This document shows positions 1 through 7,968 of a stretch of 64,000 bases of DNA, one piece after another. The notes beneath the pieces are model-generated. The model did no database searches. It saw only the letters and a list, made by a program, of their open reading frames with translations, and was not told where the DNA came from. Origin of the DNA: Paenibacillus sp. H1-7 (GTDB lineage: Bacteria; Bacillota; Bacilli; Paenibacillales; NBRC-103111); contig NZ_CP031168.1 in assembly GCF_022354825.1 (NCBI RefSeq), forward strand, positions 3,287,501 through 3,351,500. Direction: 5' to 3'. Positions within the stretch are counted from its first letter, which is position 1, and each line of letters starts with the position of its first letter. Made by a program: the position numbers and the translations under genes.

Positions 1-1
1 G

Positions 2-520
2 GCGGAGTTTGAAATATGGCTGGAGAGCACGGAATTGATTAAATCTGCAGCCGGGCACGAGCCGTTCGAAGAGAGCCAGTCGCCGATCTCGCGCAACGTA
101 ATGAACCGGATTTATCAGGATGAGTCGTGGAGAGTTCCCGTTGCGGATCGCATGTACTCCATATCCTATAAGTTTCGCCGGAATATAACGGCCGTAATCG
201 CCTTTTGCCTGGCGCTGTTCATATTCTCGTTTGTTTACTCGATCACCCATTCGCCTGCACCTGATACGCTCGCTGCAACTACGGATTCTTCCGTTTTCGG
301 GCGGATAGGAGATCCGGTCGTAGTAGCCGGAAGCAAATCGGAGTCGATGAACGTACATACGATGCCATCGGCTGTGGCAAGCTTGAAGGGCTTCAGCGAA
401 CCGTTCATGTATCAAGTCGGACCGATTCATACGTTCAAGGATTATATGATTTTTGTATCGCTGCTCGGCCTTACTTGTACACTTCTTATTATGAACTGGT
501 TGTCCAGAACCCGATCGTAG
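2..520 (+). CDS. Membrane protein, 5'-truncated by window edge
   Basis: The frame is open from base 2, so the gene begins upstream and only its last ~172 residues are visible. A TTG at 35 could open a 161-residue frame but has no ribosome binding site, so I treat the gene as partial. The visible part has a soluble N-terminal piece, a hydrophobic segment near residues 60-81, an extracytoplasmic stretch of about 65 residues, and a second hydrophobic segment near 147-167 followed by an Arg-rich tail. Membrane-anchored anti-sigma factors can look like this, but the zinc-finger part that would show it is outside the window. Function is not assigned. A hairpin terminator follows the stop. Confidence 0.6.
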   Translation, partial: AEFEIWLESTELIKSAAGHEPFEESQSPISRNVMNRIYQDESWRVPVADRMYSISYKFRRNITAVIAFCLALFIFSFVYSITHSPAPDTLAATTDSSVFGRIGDPVVVAGSKSESMNVHTMPSAVASLKGFSEPFMYQVGPIHTFKDYMIFVSLLGLTCTLLIMNWLSRTRS

Positions 521-533
521 TCTAGCGCGAAAT

Positions 534-561
534 TGCCCCTTTCGGGGCATTTTATTTTTTT
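534..561 (+). terminator. Rho-independent terminator after the first gene
   Basis: GCCCC (535-539) and GGGGC (544-548) form a short GC stem around a TTTC loop. An A/T run rich in T follows to 561. It lies 14 bases after the stop codon of the partial membrane-protein gene. Confidence 0.75.
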
Positions 562-609
562 GGAGTCCTATATAGAAGTAACACTTGCAGGAGAGAGAGG
601 CGGAATGAA

Positions 610-1188
610 TTGATCACTTTAGGCTTTATTCGTCACGGTACTACGGAATGGAACCTGGCCGGCAAGATGCAGGGGCAAATGGATACGGAGCTCGCGGAAG
701 TCGGATTGCTGCAGGCAAAGCTGCTGGCTGAGCGGTTAAAGGGAGAGGCATGGGACGGGATTGTCTCCAGCGACTTACTGCGGGCCAAGCAGACGGCGCT
801 TACGATCTCTGAAGCTACCGGCACTCCTCTGATCGGATTGGATATGCGGCTTCGCGAGCGTTCGTTCGGGCAAGTGGAAGGGACGACGCTGGAGGAGCGA
901 ATTTCCCGGTGGGGCGAAGGCTGGAGAGGGCTGGAGCTGGGTATGGAGAAGGATGAGGCTTTGCTTGAGCGGTGGAATTCGTTCCTTCAGGAGCTGGAGC
1001 AGGCACATCCAGGGAAGCGCATTTTGCTTGTCAGTCACGGCGGTTATATCGCCCCGGTAATAGAATCCATGCTGGGCAATCCCGTGGAATCCCACCTGAA
1101 CAATACTTCGCTTACCATCATGAATAAAGAAGCCTCGGGGTGGAGCTGCGCATTGATGAATTGCACGGCGCACTTAGCAGAAATGTGA
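610..1188 (+). CDS. Histidine phosphatase family protein (phosphoglycerate mutase-like)
   Basis: A 192-residue protein of the branch-1 histidine phosphatase superfamily. The RHG motif at residues 8-10 supplies the phosphorylated His9, Arg58 lies in the S-S-D-L-x-R-A-x-Q-T motif, Glu82 is a likely acid, and His143 in the SHGG motif completes the site. The short length and lack of mutase insertions suggest a phosphatase rather than a glycolytic mutase; the substrate cannot be told. The start is TTG at 610, behind a purine-rich GGAGAGAGAGGCGG stretch. Terminators on both sides mark it as a single-gene unit. Confidence 0.88.
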   Translation: MITLGFIRHGTTEWNLAGKMQGQMDTELAEVGLLQAKLLAERLKGEAWDGIVSSDLLRAKQTALTISEATGTPLIGLDMRLRERSFGQVEGTTLEERISRWGEGWRGLELGMEKDEALLERWNSFLQELEQAHPGKRILLVSHGGYIAPVIESMLGNPVESHLNNTSLTIMNKEASGWSCALMNCTAHLAEM

Positions 1189-1205
1189 TCCGAACATATA
1201 GAAGA

Positions 1206-1233
1206 AGTCCGCATACGACAGCGGGCTTTTTTT
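1206..1233 (+). terminator. Terminator after histidine phosphatase gene
   Basis: AGTCCGC (1206-1212) pairs with GCGGGCT (1221-1227), a 7-bp stem with one G-U pair. A run of seven T follows. It sits 17 bases after the stop codon. Confidence 0.8.
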
Positions 1234-1331
1234 GTTTTCAAAAGACATCCATCATGAAAATTTCCTTTAGAGCGTTTAAATTCGGCACAAATTCCCATAA
1301 TGGTACTAAGCAAGCTTGGAGGTGTCGTACG

Positions 1332-2468
1332 ATGAATCTGGCGGACATGTTAAGTTATGCGGACATTCAGGACTTGAGCCGAATTGCCCATACGTACAAC
1401 TGCGAATGCAACGGTCACTCCAAAAATGAGCTCATTCAGTCGATTCTCTCAATGGTCAGCCGCAGAGAAGTGTTCGAGCGTCAAGTCATTGACCTGTCGA
1501 TCGAAGACATCCGCTTCTTGAACTCCTTAATTTTCGATCAGCGAGGCTCATTTAGTCTGGAGGAGCTTATTGCGCGGGTGCAGCAAAGCCGTTTTGTGAA
1601 AGATGAGAATGAAGGCTGGAATCCGCGGGACATGATCTCCCGGTTCAAGCAGCGCGGCTGGCTGTTTAACGGATATTCGCAGAACACAAGGTATTTGTTT
1701 CAGGTTCCTAACGATTTGAAACGAAGATTTAGCGAAGCGTTGACCAAACAGCTTCAAAAGCAGCTGGTTTACACGAGCGAGCCGATGGTATACCGCGATG
1801 AGCAGAAGCTGATCGTCGATGACATCTATCATTTTCTGCACTACATTGAGCAGAACGAAGCGGTGCTGACGGCGGACAATACGATGTATAAAAGGCAGCT
1901 GCAGCAGGTGCTGGACCGGCTCTCCGTCAAGGAGGAGACGGTAGGCAAGACAGCTTGGCGGTTCGGCTACGGCCGGCTGTTCAAGGATTATCCGAATCGG
2001 TTCTCACTCATCTATGATTATTGCTATTATGCCGATTTGATAACGGAGCATAACCAGGTTCTCGCATTGAGCGAGAAGGGCAGGGAACGTCTAAGCCAAG
2101 CCCGCAAAGAGGATATTGTACAGGTGTACCGGTTTTGGCTGCGTCTATACAAGGGAGCCATTCCCAACCTGCAGTCGCTTGTCCATTGGATGGATAAGCT
2201 GTCGAAAAGCTGGGTGACGGCGGAATCGCTAAAGGAAGCATTGCTTCCTTTAATACGGCCCTTTTATTACGATTCTGCCGAGTCGATTATGGAGCAGCGG
2301 ATTTTGCAGATGATGATGCATCTCGGATTAATTCGAATCGGTGAAGCCGAGGACGCCGGGACGGTCATCCAGGTTACGAAGCTGGGCAGCAGTGTCATTC
2401 AAGGGAGCTACGTTGCGGAGGACGACAAAATCGAGATCCCGTTTGACAATGATTCGGAGTATTGCTAA
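1332..2468 (+). CDS. Hypothetical protein, possibly helicase-associated-like domains
   Basis: A 378-residue soluble protein that I do not recognise. The ATG at 1332 is chosen because GGAGGT (1318-1323) stands 8 bases before it; the frame is open further upstream, but that part crosses the preceding terminator. No signal peptide or membrane segment is visible. It is mostly helical and charged. The N-terminal third has a SAP-like or winged-helix feel (residues ~10-110), and the rest vaguely recalls the helicase-associated wing domains found in XPB/Ssl2-like proteins. No Walker or other catalytic motif is present. It lies 39 bases before the carbonic-anhydrase-like gene and may be co-transcribed with it. 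Confidence 0.75.
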   Translation: MNLADMLSYADIQDLSRIAHTYNCECNGHSKNELIQSILSMVSRREVFERQVIDLSIEDIRFLNSLIFDQRGSFSLEELIARVQQSRFVKDENEGWNPRDMISRFKQRGWLFNGYSQNTRYLFQVPNDLKRRFSEALTKQLQKQLVYTSEPMVYRDEQKLIVDDIYHFLHYIEQNEAVLTADNTMYKRQLQQVLDRLSVKEETVGKTAWRFGYGRLFKDYPNRFSLIYDYCYYADLITEHNQVLALSEKGRERLSQARKEDIVQVYRFWLRLYKGAIPNLQSLVHWMDKLSKSWVTAESLKEALLPLIRPFYYDSAESIMEQRILQMMMHLGLIRIGEAEDAGTVIQVTKLGSSVIQGSYVAEDDKIEIPFDNDSEYC

Positions 2469-2507
2469 AATCACTCCACCATCTATTGGAAAAGGGGAGT
2501 TGTCAAC

Positions 2508-3023
2508 ATGCTGCACAGCTATAACGGCATTATGCCGCAAATTCACCCAACGGTCTTTCTTGCCGACGGGGTTCAAATTATCGGTGACGTGGTAATTGAA
2601 GAAGGAGCGAGCATTTGGTACAATACCGTGCTCAGAGGAGACTTGGCTCCCATTCGGATCGGACGTAACAGCAATATACAGGACGGATGCATAGGACATG
2701 TGAATACTGACCAGCCGTTGATCGTTGCGGAGGAAGTATCCGTAGGACACGGCGCCATTATTCACGGATGCAAAATAGGTAAAGGCACATTAATCGGCAT
2801 GGGGGCTATTGTACTTAACGGAGCAGAGATTGATGAATATGCTTTAGTAGGGGCAGGTTCGTTGGTTACCGAAAACAAGCACATTCCTTCGTACACTCTT
2901 TCACTAGGTTCACCTGCCAAGGTCGTAAGGGAATTGCAGCAGAGCGATCTTCAAAGAATGCAGCGAACGATGGAAAGCTATGTGAAGAAAGGCAGCGAAT
3001 ACAGGCAGCAGGCTAAGCCTTAA
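2508..3023 (+). CDS. Gamma-carbonic-anhydrase-like hexapeptide-repeat protein
   Basis: A 171-residue left-handed beta-helix protein of the YrdA/PaaY/YtoA family. Hexapeptide repeats run through residues ~15-130. His64 (G-C-I-G-H), His81 (V-G-H-G) and His86 (I-I-H-G-C) match the three zinc-ligand histidines of gamma-class carbonic anhydrases. The NIQDG signature at 56-60 is intact. Members form trimers that bind metal between subunits; carbonic anhydrase activity is proven for some but absent or weak in others, so the reaction stays open. The start is ATG at 2508 after AAAGGGGAG. Bacillus has the homologue under the name YtoA. Confidence 0.85.
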   Translation: MLHSYNGIMPQIHPTVFLADGVQIIGDVVIEEGASIWYNTVLRGDLAPIRIGRNSNIQDGCIGHVNTDQPLIVAEEVSVGHGAIIHGCKIGKGTLIGMGAIVLNGAEIDEYALVGAGSLVTENKHIPSYTLSLGSPAKVVRELQQSDLQRMQRTMESYVKKGSEYRQQAKP

Positions 3024-3067
3024 GCTCTAACAATATGAATATGCCATTAGGTTTGGAGGTAGGTTCT

Positions 3068-3259
3068 ATGGGCAAAATGAATGTTTCCAATGATATGATG
3101 CTGAGCTTGTTTGCGGAAATGGTGCTTGATGAAGCCGTGCGTAAATACAGGGAGCAGTATTTGTACAGAGAAATTGATTTGGCTTTGGCAAAAGGAGACG
3201 AAGTATCGTTTCTAGCCCTCACTACAGAACTGAAATCGCTCCACAGTAATGGAACATAA
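3068..3259 (+). CDS. Small IDEAL-domain protein (YpiB C-terminal-like)
   Basis: A 63-residue protein starting at ATG 3068, 7 bases after GGAGGT (3055-3060); a longer frame from 3035 has no binding site. The core fits the short IDEAL domain, with R-E-I-D-L-A-L followed by a helix carrying F-x-x-L-T-x-E-L. In B. subtilis this domain forms the C-terminus of YpiB, beside a UPF0302 domain, directly upstream of ypiF and qcrABC. Here only the IDEAL part is present at the same place. Function is unknown; IDEAL domains are thought to mediate protein contacts. A strong terminator follows. Confidence 0.8.
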   Translation: MGKMNVSNDMMLSLFAEMVLDEAVRKYREQYLYREIDLALAKGDEVSFLALTTELKSLHSNGT

Positions 3260-3298
3260 CCGATACAACTCCTGGACCTGAATTATGACATCTTTTTG

Positions 3299-3334
3299 AA
3301 AGACATATGAATTCCACTCATATGTCTTTTTTTT
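3299..3334 (+). terminator. Strong terminator after IDEAL-domain gene
   Basis: AAAGACATATGA (3299-3310) and its exact complement at 3318-3329 make a 12-bp stem with a 7-base loop. The T run continues to 3334. The A-run on the 5' side would also let it work on the opposite strand. Confidence 0.9.
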
Positions 3335-3379
3335 GTGTTAGAGTGAGATCATATGAAGCCAGCTGATGGAGGAACGACG

Positions 3380-3814
3380 ATGAAATTTAGCGATGTGGAA
3401 AGCTCAACATGGAACGAACTTAAGCCTTACGTGGATACTTGCCTGCTGCCGGTGACCGGGCTGACCGGGGATGAAGAGCCTTGGGAGGCGACCCGTGCTC
3501 TCGAAGCGCTCAGGGACGCGCTGGACTGCTTTGAAATTCCTTATAAAGGAAGAGTGCTGACGTACCCTGCCTTTCATTATATAGAAGGAGAAGAGGGAAT
3601 GGCACTTCTCACCGGTGTCGTCCGGCGCTTGAAGGAGCGCTTCCCTTATGTCGTTGTTATCTCCGCCGAGGCTGAGGGACTGGAGCAGCTTGCATCGGAC
3701 GAGCAGCATGCGGACCTCGTATTCGTTCTTAGCCCTGAGCAGCTGTCAACTTCCATGCCGGAAATTAAAGAGAAGATCGCAGTAAGCCTGCAAACTTTGT
3801 GGACAGGGATGTAA
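3380..3814 (+). CDS. ypiF: DUF2487 family protein YpiF
   Basis: A 144-residue soluble protein matching YpiF (DUF2487), conserved just upstream of the cytochrome bc operon in Bacillales. The start is ATG 3380, preceded by GGAGG; an in-frame ATG at 3353 overlaps the end of the upstream terminator region and lacks a site. No catalytic motif or membrane segment is visible. The fold appears to be alternating strand and helix. Function is unknown. Position suggests a link to respiration or to the neighbouring IDEAL-domain protein, but a terminator and a separate promoter lie between it and qcrA, so any link is not through shared transcription. Confidence 0.82.
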   Translation: MKFSDVESSTWNELKPYVDTCLLPVTGLTGDEEPWEATRALEALRDALDCFEIPYKGRVLTYPAFHYIEGEEGMALLTGVVRRLKERFPYVVVISAEAEGLEQLASDEQHADLVFVLSPEQLSTSMPEIKEKIAVSLQTLWTGM

Positions 3815-3821
3815 CGTTCCC

Positions 3822-3848
3822 GGACCGTGTATGAACGGTACCTTTTTT
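3822..3848 (+). terminator. Terminator after ypiF
   Basis: ACCGT (3824-3828) pairs with ACGGT (3835-3839), extended by GG/CC around a bulged A. Six T (3843-3848) follow. Confidence 0.65.
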
Positions 3849-3960
3849 GCTAATTCTAAGTTATGGGACATACTATTTCCCTTTGTGAACAGATGTGACA
3901 ATTTCGTTAAATGTTGCAGCAGGGACAAGATTTGATGGCTCGAAATGGAAGTCAACATTC

Positions 3961-3989
3961 TTGACGCACCTAGAGTCGTAAGCTATTAT
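3961..3989 (+). promoter_or_regulatory. Sigma-A promoter of the qcrABC operon
   Basis: TTGACG (3961-3966), a 17-base spacer and TATTAT (3984-3989) give a near-consensus sigma-A promoter, with transcription expected near 3996, about 70 bases before the qcrA start. Upstream at 3882-3890 lies TTTGTGAAC, eight of nine bases like the ResD box described for B. subtilis respiration genes; this match is suggestive only. Confidence 0.8.
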
Positions 3990-4064
3990 TAGTAATGTCC
4001 TAGTATGTGGTGTAAAGTTATGTCGAACGACGTGATATATGTTGCAAAAGGGGGTAGAACGAGA

Positions 4065-4610
4065 ATGAGTCAGCACAATAGTCATGATGCGCAGCATCAA
4101 GGTGAACGGCCGGTTAAACGTCGCGAGATGTCCCGCAGGCAGTTTCTGTCCTATACCCTTGGTGGGGCTTCCGCATTCATGGGCGCCGGAATGATTGTTC
4201 CTATGCTTCGCTTTGCTGTCGATCCGGTACTTCAACCGAAATCGCAAGCGGCTTGGGTGAAGGTCGTCGAAGAAACGAAGATCGAGAGCGTTCCGAAAGC
4301 ATTTAAATTTAAAGTGCATCAGGTTGACGGCTGGTATGAGAGCGATGTCGAGCTGGAAGCTTGGATTTCCAAGGACAAGGAAGGCAAGATTTTTGCTTTG
4401 AATCCGACCTGTAAGCATCTTGGATGTACGGTTAACTGGAACGCAAGCCCGGACTACAAGGATCAATATTTTTGTCCTTGCCACGGCGCACACTACACGG
4501 TTGACGGTAAGAACCTTGCCGTAGCGCCATTGCCTTTGGATCAATACGAACTGAAGGTAGAGAACGGCTTCGTTTATTTAGGACAACTTGGTCCTAACAA
4601 AAGGGTATAA
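4065..4610 (+). CDS. qcrA: Menaquinol:cytochrome c reductase Rieske iron-sulfur subunit
   Basis: The Rieske subunit of the bc-type menaquinol:cytochrome c oxidoreductase, 181 residues, moving electrons from menaquinol to cytochrome c on the outer face of the membrane. The start at 4065 follows AAGGGGG; an upstream in-frame ATG lacks a site. A twin-arginine S-R-R-Q-F-L (23-28) precedes a single hydrophobic anchor (~30-47), consistent with Tat insertion. Cluster box 1 is CKHLGC (116-121) and box 2 is CPCHG (137-141). Fe ligands are therefore Cys116, His118, Cys137 and His140, with Cys121 and Cys139 as the disulfide. It is the first gene of qcrABC. Confidence 0.96.
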   Translation: MSQHNSHDAQHQGERPVKRREMSRRQFLSYTLGGASAFMGAGMIVPMLRFAVDPVLQPKSQAAWVKVVEETKIESVPKAFKFKVHQVDGWYESDVELEAWISKDKEGKIFALNPTCKHLGCTVNWNASPDYKDQYFCPCHGAHYTVDGKNLAVAPLPLDQYELKVENGFVYLGQLGPNKRV

Positions 4611-4626
4611 GGAGGCGTAACATCGG

Positions 4627-5298
4627 ATGTTTAAAAGCATGTATAACTGGATTGATGAACGTCTTGATATCACGCCGATGTGGAGAGATGTTGCCGATCA
4701 CGAGGTTCCTGAACACGTTAACCCGGCACACCATTTTTCCGCATTTGTTTATTGCTTTGGTGGATTGACGTTTTTTATCACGGTTATTCAAATTTTGTCC
4801 GGTATGTTTTTGACGATGTACTATGTGCCGGATATTATTAACGCGTATGCAAGTGTTGACTATCTGCAGCATAAAGTAGCGTTCGGAGTTATTGTCCGCG
4901 GTATGCATCACTGGGGAGCCAGCTTGGTTATCGTCATGATGTTCTTACATACGCTGCGTGTATTTTTCACAGGTTCGTATAAAGCGCCTCGCGAAATGAA
5001 CTGGGTCGTCGGCGTTCTGATCTTCTTCGTTATGTTGGGTCTGGGCTTGACAGGTTACCTGCTTCCTTGGGATAACAAAGCTTACTTCGCAACAAGCGTT
5101 ACTCTGAAGATCATTGAATCCGCTCCGCTTATCGGTGGCTATGCGAAGACGTTCCTGCAGGGCGGCGAGATTGTCGGTGCACAAACGTTGACTCGATTCT
5201 TTGCTTTACACGTGTTCTTCTTGCCAGGAGCTTTGCTTGCATTGCTGGCGGGACACTTCTTCATGATTCGTAAGCAAGGGATTTCTGGACCGCTATAA
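4627..5298 (+). CDS. qcrB: Menaquinol:cytochrome c reductase cytochrome b subunit
   Basis: A 223-residue b6-type cytochrome b, the N-terminal half of a mitochondrial-type cytochrome b, with four membrane helices. Heme-ligand histidines pair as His94/His108 and His195/His210. Cys43 is conserved at the place where B. subtilis QcrB attaches a heme covalently. Length matches that homologue. RBS AAGGAGG lies just after the qcrA stop, and the 16-base gap indicates one transcript. Together with QcrA and QcrC it carries out menaquinol oxidation and proton release. Confidence 0.96.
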   Translation: MFKSMYNWIDERLDITPMWRDVADHEVPEHVNPAHHFSAFVYCFGGLTFFITVIQILSGMFLTMYYVPDIINAYASVDYLQHKVAFGVIVRGMHHWGASLVIVMMFLHTLRVFFTGSYKAPREMNWVVGVLIFFVMLGLGLTGYLLPWDNKAYFATSVTLKIIESAPLIGGYAKTFLQGGEIVGAQTLTRFFALHVFFLPGALLALLAGHFFMIRKQGISGPL

Positions 5299-5443
5299 AA
5301 TGAATGAGATACCGGGCGCGTGTCGGCTGATCCTCCGGGAAGGGCGATTGCGTTGTAACGGTGGTTTTTCTTGCGTGCAGAAAATGTCCATCGGTTGTTA
5401 TGATGGCCTTTCTGACACTTAAAGAAGTAAGGAGGGGCGGAAT

Positions 5444-6325
5444 TTGGCACACGGCCATAAGTCTGACGAAAAAATCGTTTATGTGGGAGATTCCCGTGTT
5501 CGCGCGAAATCTTCGAGAATGGTTCAGCCGGATTACTCGGCATATCCGGGCAAATCCGAAGTATTTATCCCGAACTTCCTTCTGAAAGAATGGATGGTTG
5601 GGGTCGTCGTTCTGGTTGGGATTTTGGCACTTGTTGTATCCGAGCCTGCACCGTTGGGTTATCCTGCGGATCCTACCAATACGCAATTTATTCCAATGCC
5701 TGACTGGTACTTCTTGTTTATGTACCAATTGTTGAAATACCCTTATACATCCGATCAATTCCTCGTATTGGGAACATTGGGTGTACCGGGCATCTTGTTC
5801 GGCAGCTTGATGCTTGCTCCTTTCCTGGATACAGGCAAAGAAAGACGTTTTTACAGACGTCCTATTGCATCCTCTTTGATGATTCTAACGCTGATCGCTT
5901 GTACGTATTTGACTGTTACTTCCTGGAGCCACTATCAACACGAGCTTAAGGAAAAGAACATCATTCCTGAGCACATCAAGCGTGAAGAAGAAATGCATGC
6001 CGGTAAAGGCGAAAGCGGCGGAGGCGGAGCGAAGAAGCCTGCTGCAGCAGCGGCTATCGTGGCTCCTGACGATCCGGGCGCTGAAATTTTCAAAAAATCG
6101 ACTTGTATCGCTTGCCATGGCGGTGAACTGAAAGGTATGCCGTCGTCCGGTATTCCTGCTCTTCGCGGAATCGGTGACAAGCACAGCAAGGATGAAATTA
6201 TGAACATCATCAAAAAGGGACAAGGCAACATGTCCGCTCAATATGATGAGAACATCAAGAAGGGCTTGACCGACGCAGACATCAACAAGATGGCTGACTG
6301 GCTGGCCAAACAGAAGAAAGAGTAG
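5444..6325 (+). CDS. qcrC: Menaquinol:cytochrome c reductase subunit IV/cytochrome c fusion
   Basis: A 293-residue fusion typical of Bacillota: a subunit-IV-like part with three hydrophobic helices (~50-66, ~105-128, ~142-160) and the P-D-W-Y quinol-site motif (86-89), then a Gly/Ala-rich linker (~188-207) and a cytochrome c domain. CIACH (221-225) binds heme c, and Met263 is a likely axial ligand. The start is TTG 5444 behind AAGGAGGGG. The 145-base gap from qcrB is longer than between qcrA and qcrB and holds no convincing gene. A hairpin terminator follows before ypjA. Confidence 0.95.
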   Translation: MAHGHKSDEKIVYVGDSRVRAKSSRMVQPDYSAYPGKSEVFIPNFLLKEWMVGVVVLVGILALVVSEPAPLGYPADPTNTQFIPMPDWYFLFMYQLLKYPYTSDQFLVLGTLGVPGILFGSLMLAPFLDTGKERRFYRRPIASSLMILTLIACTYLTVTSWSHYQHELKEKNIIPEHIKREEEMHAGKGESGGGGAKKPAAAAAIVAPDDPGAEIFKKSTCIACHGGELKGMPSSGIPALRGIGDKHSKDEIMNIIKKGQGNMSAQYDENIKKGLTDADINKMADWLAKQKKE

Positions 6326-6330
6326 TGCAA

Positions 6331-6362
6331 AGACCTGACCGGCAGCGGTCAGGTCTTTCTCT
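6331..6362 (+). terminator. Hairpin terminator after qcrC
   Basis: AGACCTGACC (6331-6340) and its exact complement at 6347-6356 form a 10-bp stem with a 6-base loop. TTCTCTT follows, so the T tract is imperfect and read-through into ypjA (start 6378) is likely. Confidence 0.7.
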
Positions 6363-6377
6363 TAGGGAGGTAGCCCA

Positions 6378-7040
6378 TTGCTTAGCATGTCGATTCGCAC
6401 CTATGTTTCCAAAGCGTTCCTATCCGGCCGGTTTATGCTATGGTCTTTGTTTTGGGTCAACTTTTTGGGGACGATTTACGGGTATCAATGGTATTGGAAA
6501 CAAATGACCTATACGGCTGACACGATGTCTCCCGCCTACTTGCCCTTTGTACCTGACAGCCCGACGGCAAGCTTATTTTTTACAGGCACTATCGTGTATT
6601 TGCTTGTGGACTCCTACAAAAGGAACGGCGAGCCCCGGCGCTCCTGGTTTCGCAGCTTTGTCGAAGCGTTCGGAGTAGTGACTTCCTTCAAATACGGCAT
6701 CTGGGCCGTATCCATGATCTGGGCGGGCGCTTACCAAGGAAGCGAAATCGTGTGGCAGGACTGGATGCTTACGATCTCTCACCTGGGGATGGCGGCGGAA
6801 GCGTTGTTATATTTACGGTTATACACATACCGAATTTGGCCTATCATCGCCGTCGCGGCATGGACGTTGCTGAACGACTTTATGGATTACGTCTATGGGG
6901 TGTTCCCGTGGCTTCCGGATCCGCTGATGGATGACTTGCCGACGATCGCCGCTTTCACCATTGAGCTTAGTATTGTAAGTATTATCGTGGCTTGGGTTAT
7001 CTATAAGATAAGAGAAATTTTAGCGAAGCGCGAGGTCTAA
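6378..7040 (+). CDS. ypjA: DUF1405 integral membrane protein YpjA
   Basis: A 220-residue multi-helix membrane protein of the DUF1405 family, with about six hydrophobic segments and many Trp and Tyr residues. It takes the position held by ypjA in B. subtilis, directly after qcrC and before ypjB. The start is TTG 6378, 7 bases after AGGGAGG (6364-6370); the in-frame ATG at 6387 would be too far from that site. Function is unknown. Position after the bc complex suggests a role tied to respiration or to the forespore membrane, but nothing in the sequence proves it. Confidence 0.85.
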   Translation: MLSMSIRTYVSKAFLSGRFMLWSLFWVNFLGTIYGYQWYWKQMTYTADTMSPAYLPFVPDSPTASLFFTGTIVYLLVDSYKRNGEPRRSWFRSFVEAFGVVTSFKYGIWAVSMIWAGAYQGSEIVWQDWMLTISHLGMAAEALLYLRLYTYRIWPIIAVAAWTLLNDFMDYVYGVFPWLPDPLMDDLPTIAAFTIELSIVSIIVAWVIYKIREILAKREV

Positions 7041-7044
7041 ATGT

Positions 7045-7085
7045 GGACATCCCTCCATAGGATGATGGTAAGAGGAGGGATGTCC
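7045..7085 (+). promoter_or_regulatory. Inverted repeat sequestering the ypjB ribosome binding site
   Basis: GGACATCCCTCC (7045-7056) is the exact complement of GGAGGGATGTCC (7074-7085), with a 17-base loop. The 3' arm contains GGAGGGA, the only ribosome binding site for the ATG at 7087. In RNA the 12-bp helix would hide it. No T tract follows, so it is not a terminator. Confidence 0.7.
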
Positions 7086-7086
7086 G

Positions 7087-7953
7087 ATGTTGTATAGAGG
7101 CACTTGGAGAAGCCTTGGCCTCGTGCTTGTCGTTGTGTTGGGAATACAGCTTGTTGCGGGTTGCAGTAAAGGGGACAAGCCCATAGAGTCCGTCGAACCG
7201 AAGCCATCCACAGAACAGCTGCAAAGGGTGGAGCTGCTTAACGAGACAGCCGACGATATGTATAAGAAGGTCATGCAGGGGGATTTGGATGGGGGACGAG
7301 CTCTGCTTCAACAAGTAAGCGATCAAGTCACTACCATTCGATATGAGGGGCTAACGACGCTCGAAGGCTTGAATGCGCTAACTGAATCCGTAACTCAGGG
7401 GAAAAAGCTGTTCAATTCCGTCCGCGTATCTCCCGAGGAGGGGCAAATAGCCGCTGCGCAAATCAGACTTGCAACGGATGCGCTCTCGCATCCGGAGCAG
7501 CCGATGTGGTTGCAATATTACAAGCTGCTGCAAGAAGATGTGAACCGTGTCGAGCAAGCCGGCAAGGAGCAGAAGCTTCCACAGTTCCAGAAGGCCGTCT
7601 CCGTATTGGACAGGCATGTTACGATCATTATCCCGAGCTTGCTGATCAGCCGCGATCCGGTGGACGTAGATAAATTCCGTTCCTTGATCACGTTCATTGC
7701 CGGACAAGCCCGAACGGAGCAGCAGCCGTATCAGCCGATTGATAATGTACTGCCCCAAGTAAGGCAATTGATCGACAAGCTCTTCCTGAAAAAGGATACG
7801 ACGGCCTTTTTACCGGTAGTCGATGATAACGATCCGATTCTGTGGACGGTAGCCATCGGATCGGTCATTATTGCTGCGCTAGGCTTCGCCGGCTGGCGCT
7901 TGTCCAAGAAAGATAACGGGCTTGTTCCGGTAAGAAAGAACGATGAGGGTTAA
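7087..7953 (+). CDS. ypjB: Sporulation-associated lipoprotein YpjB
   Basis: A 288-residue YpjB-family protein. The N-terminus is a lipoprotein signal (L-V-A-G-C, Cys26), then a helical domain of about 200 residues outside the membrane, then a C-terminal hydrophobic segment (~254-272) and a short basic tail. The family is restricted to spore formers and is annotated as sporulation-related in B. subtilis. The GGAGGGA site lies inside a 12-bp inverted repeat, so translation is probably controlled. The stop is only 15 bases from the end of the convergent YitT gene. Confidence 0.85.
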   Translation: MLYRGTWRSLGLVLVVVLGIQLVAGCSKGDKPIESVEPKPSTEQLQRVELLNETADDMYKKVMQGDLDGGRALLQQVSDQVTTIRYEGLTTLEGLNALTESVTQGKKLFNSVRVSPEEGQIAAAQIRLATDALSHPEQPMWLQYYKLLQEDVNRVEQAGKEQKLPQFQKAVSVLDRHVTIIIPSLLISRDPVDVDKFRSLITFIAGQARTEQQPYQPIDNVLPQVRQLIDKLFLKKDTTAFLPVVDDNDPILWTVAIGSVIIAALGFAGWRLSKKDNGLVPVRKNDEG

Positions 7954-7968
7954 CCCTGGTGTACTGCT

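Noticed and set aside
3883..3901. TTGTGAACAGATGTGACAA as a Rex operator
   Set aside because: The half-sites do not match (TTGTGAA against TTGTCAC) and the spacing is one base off the 18-base Rex palindrome.
5299..5443. A small gene between qcrB and qcrC
   Set aside because: The open frames there (e.g. 5361-5585) run into qcrC out of frame and have no binding site; the gap looks non-coding.
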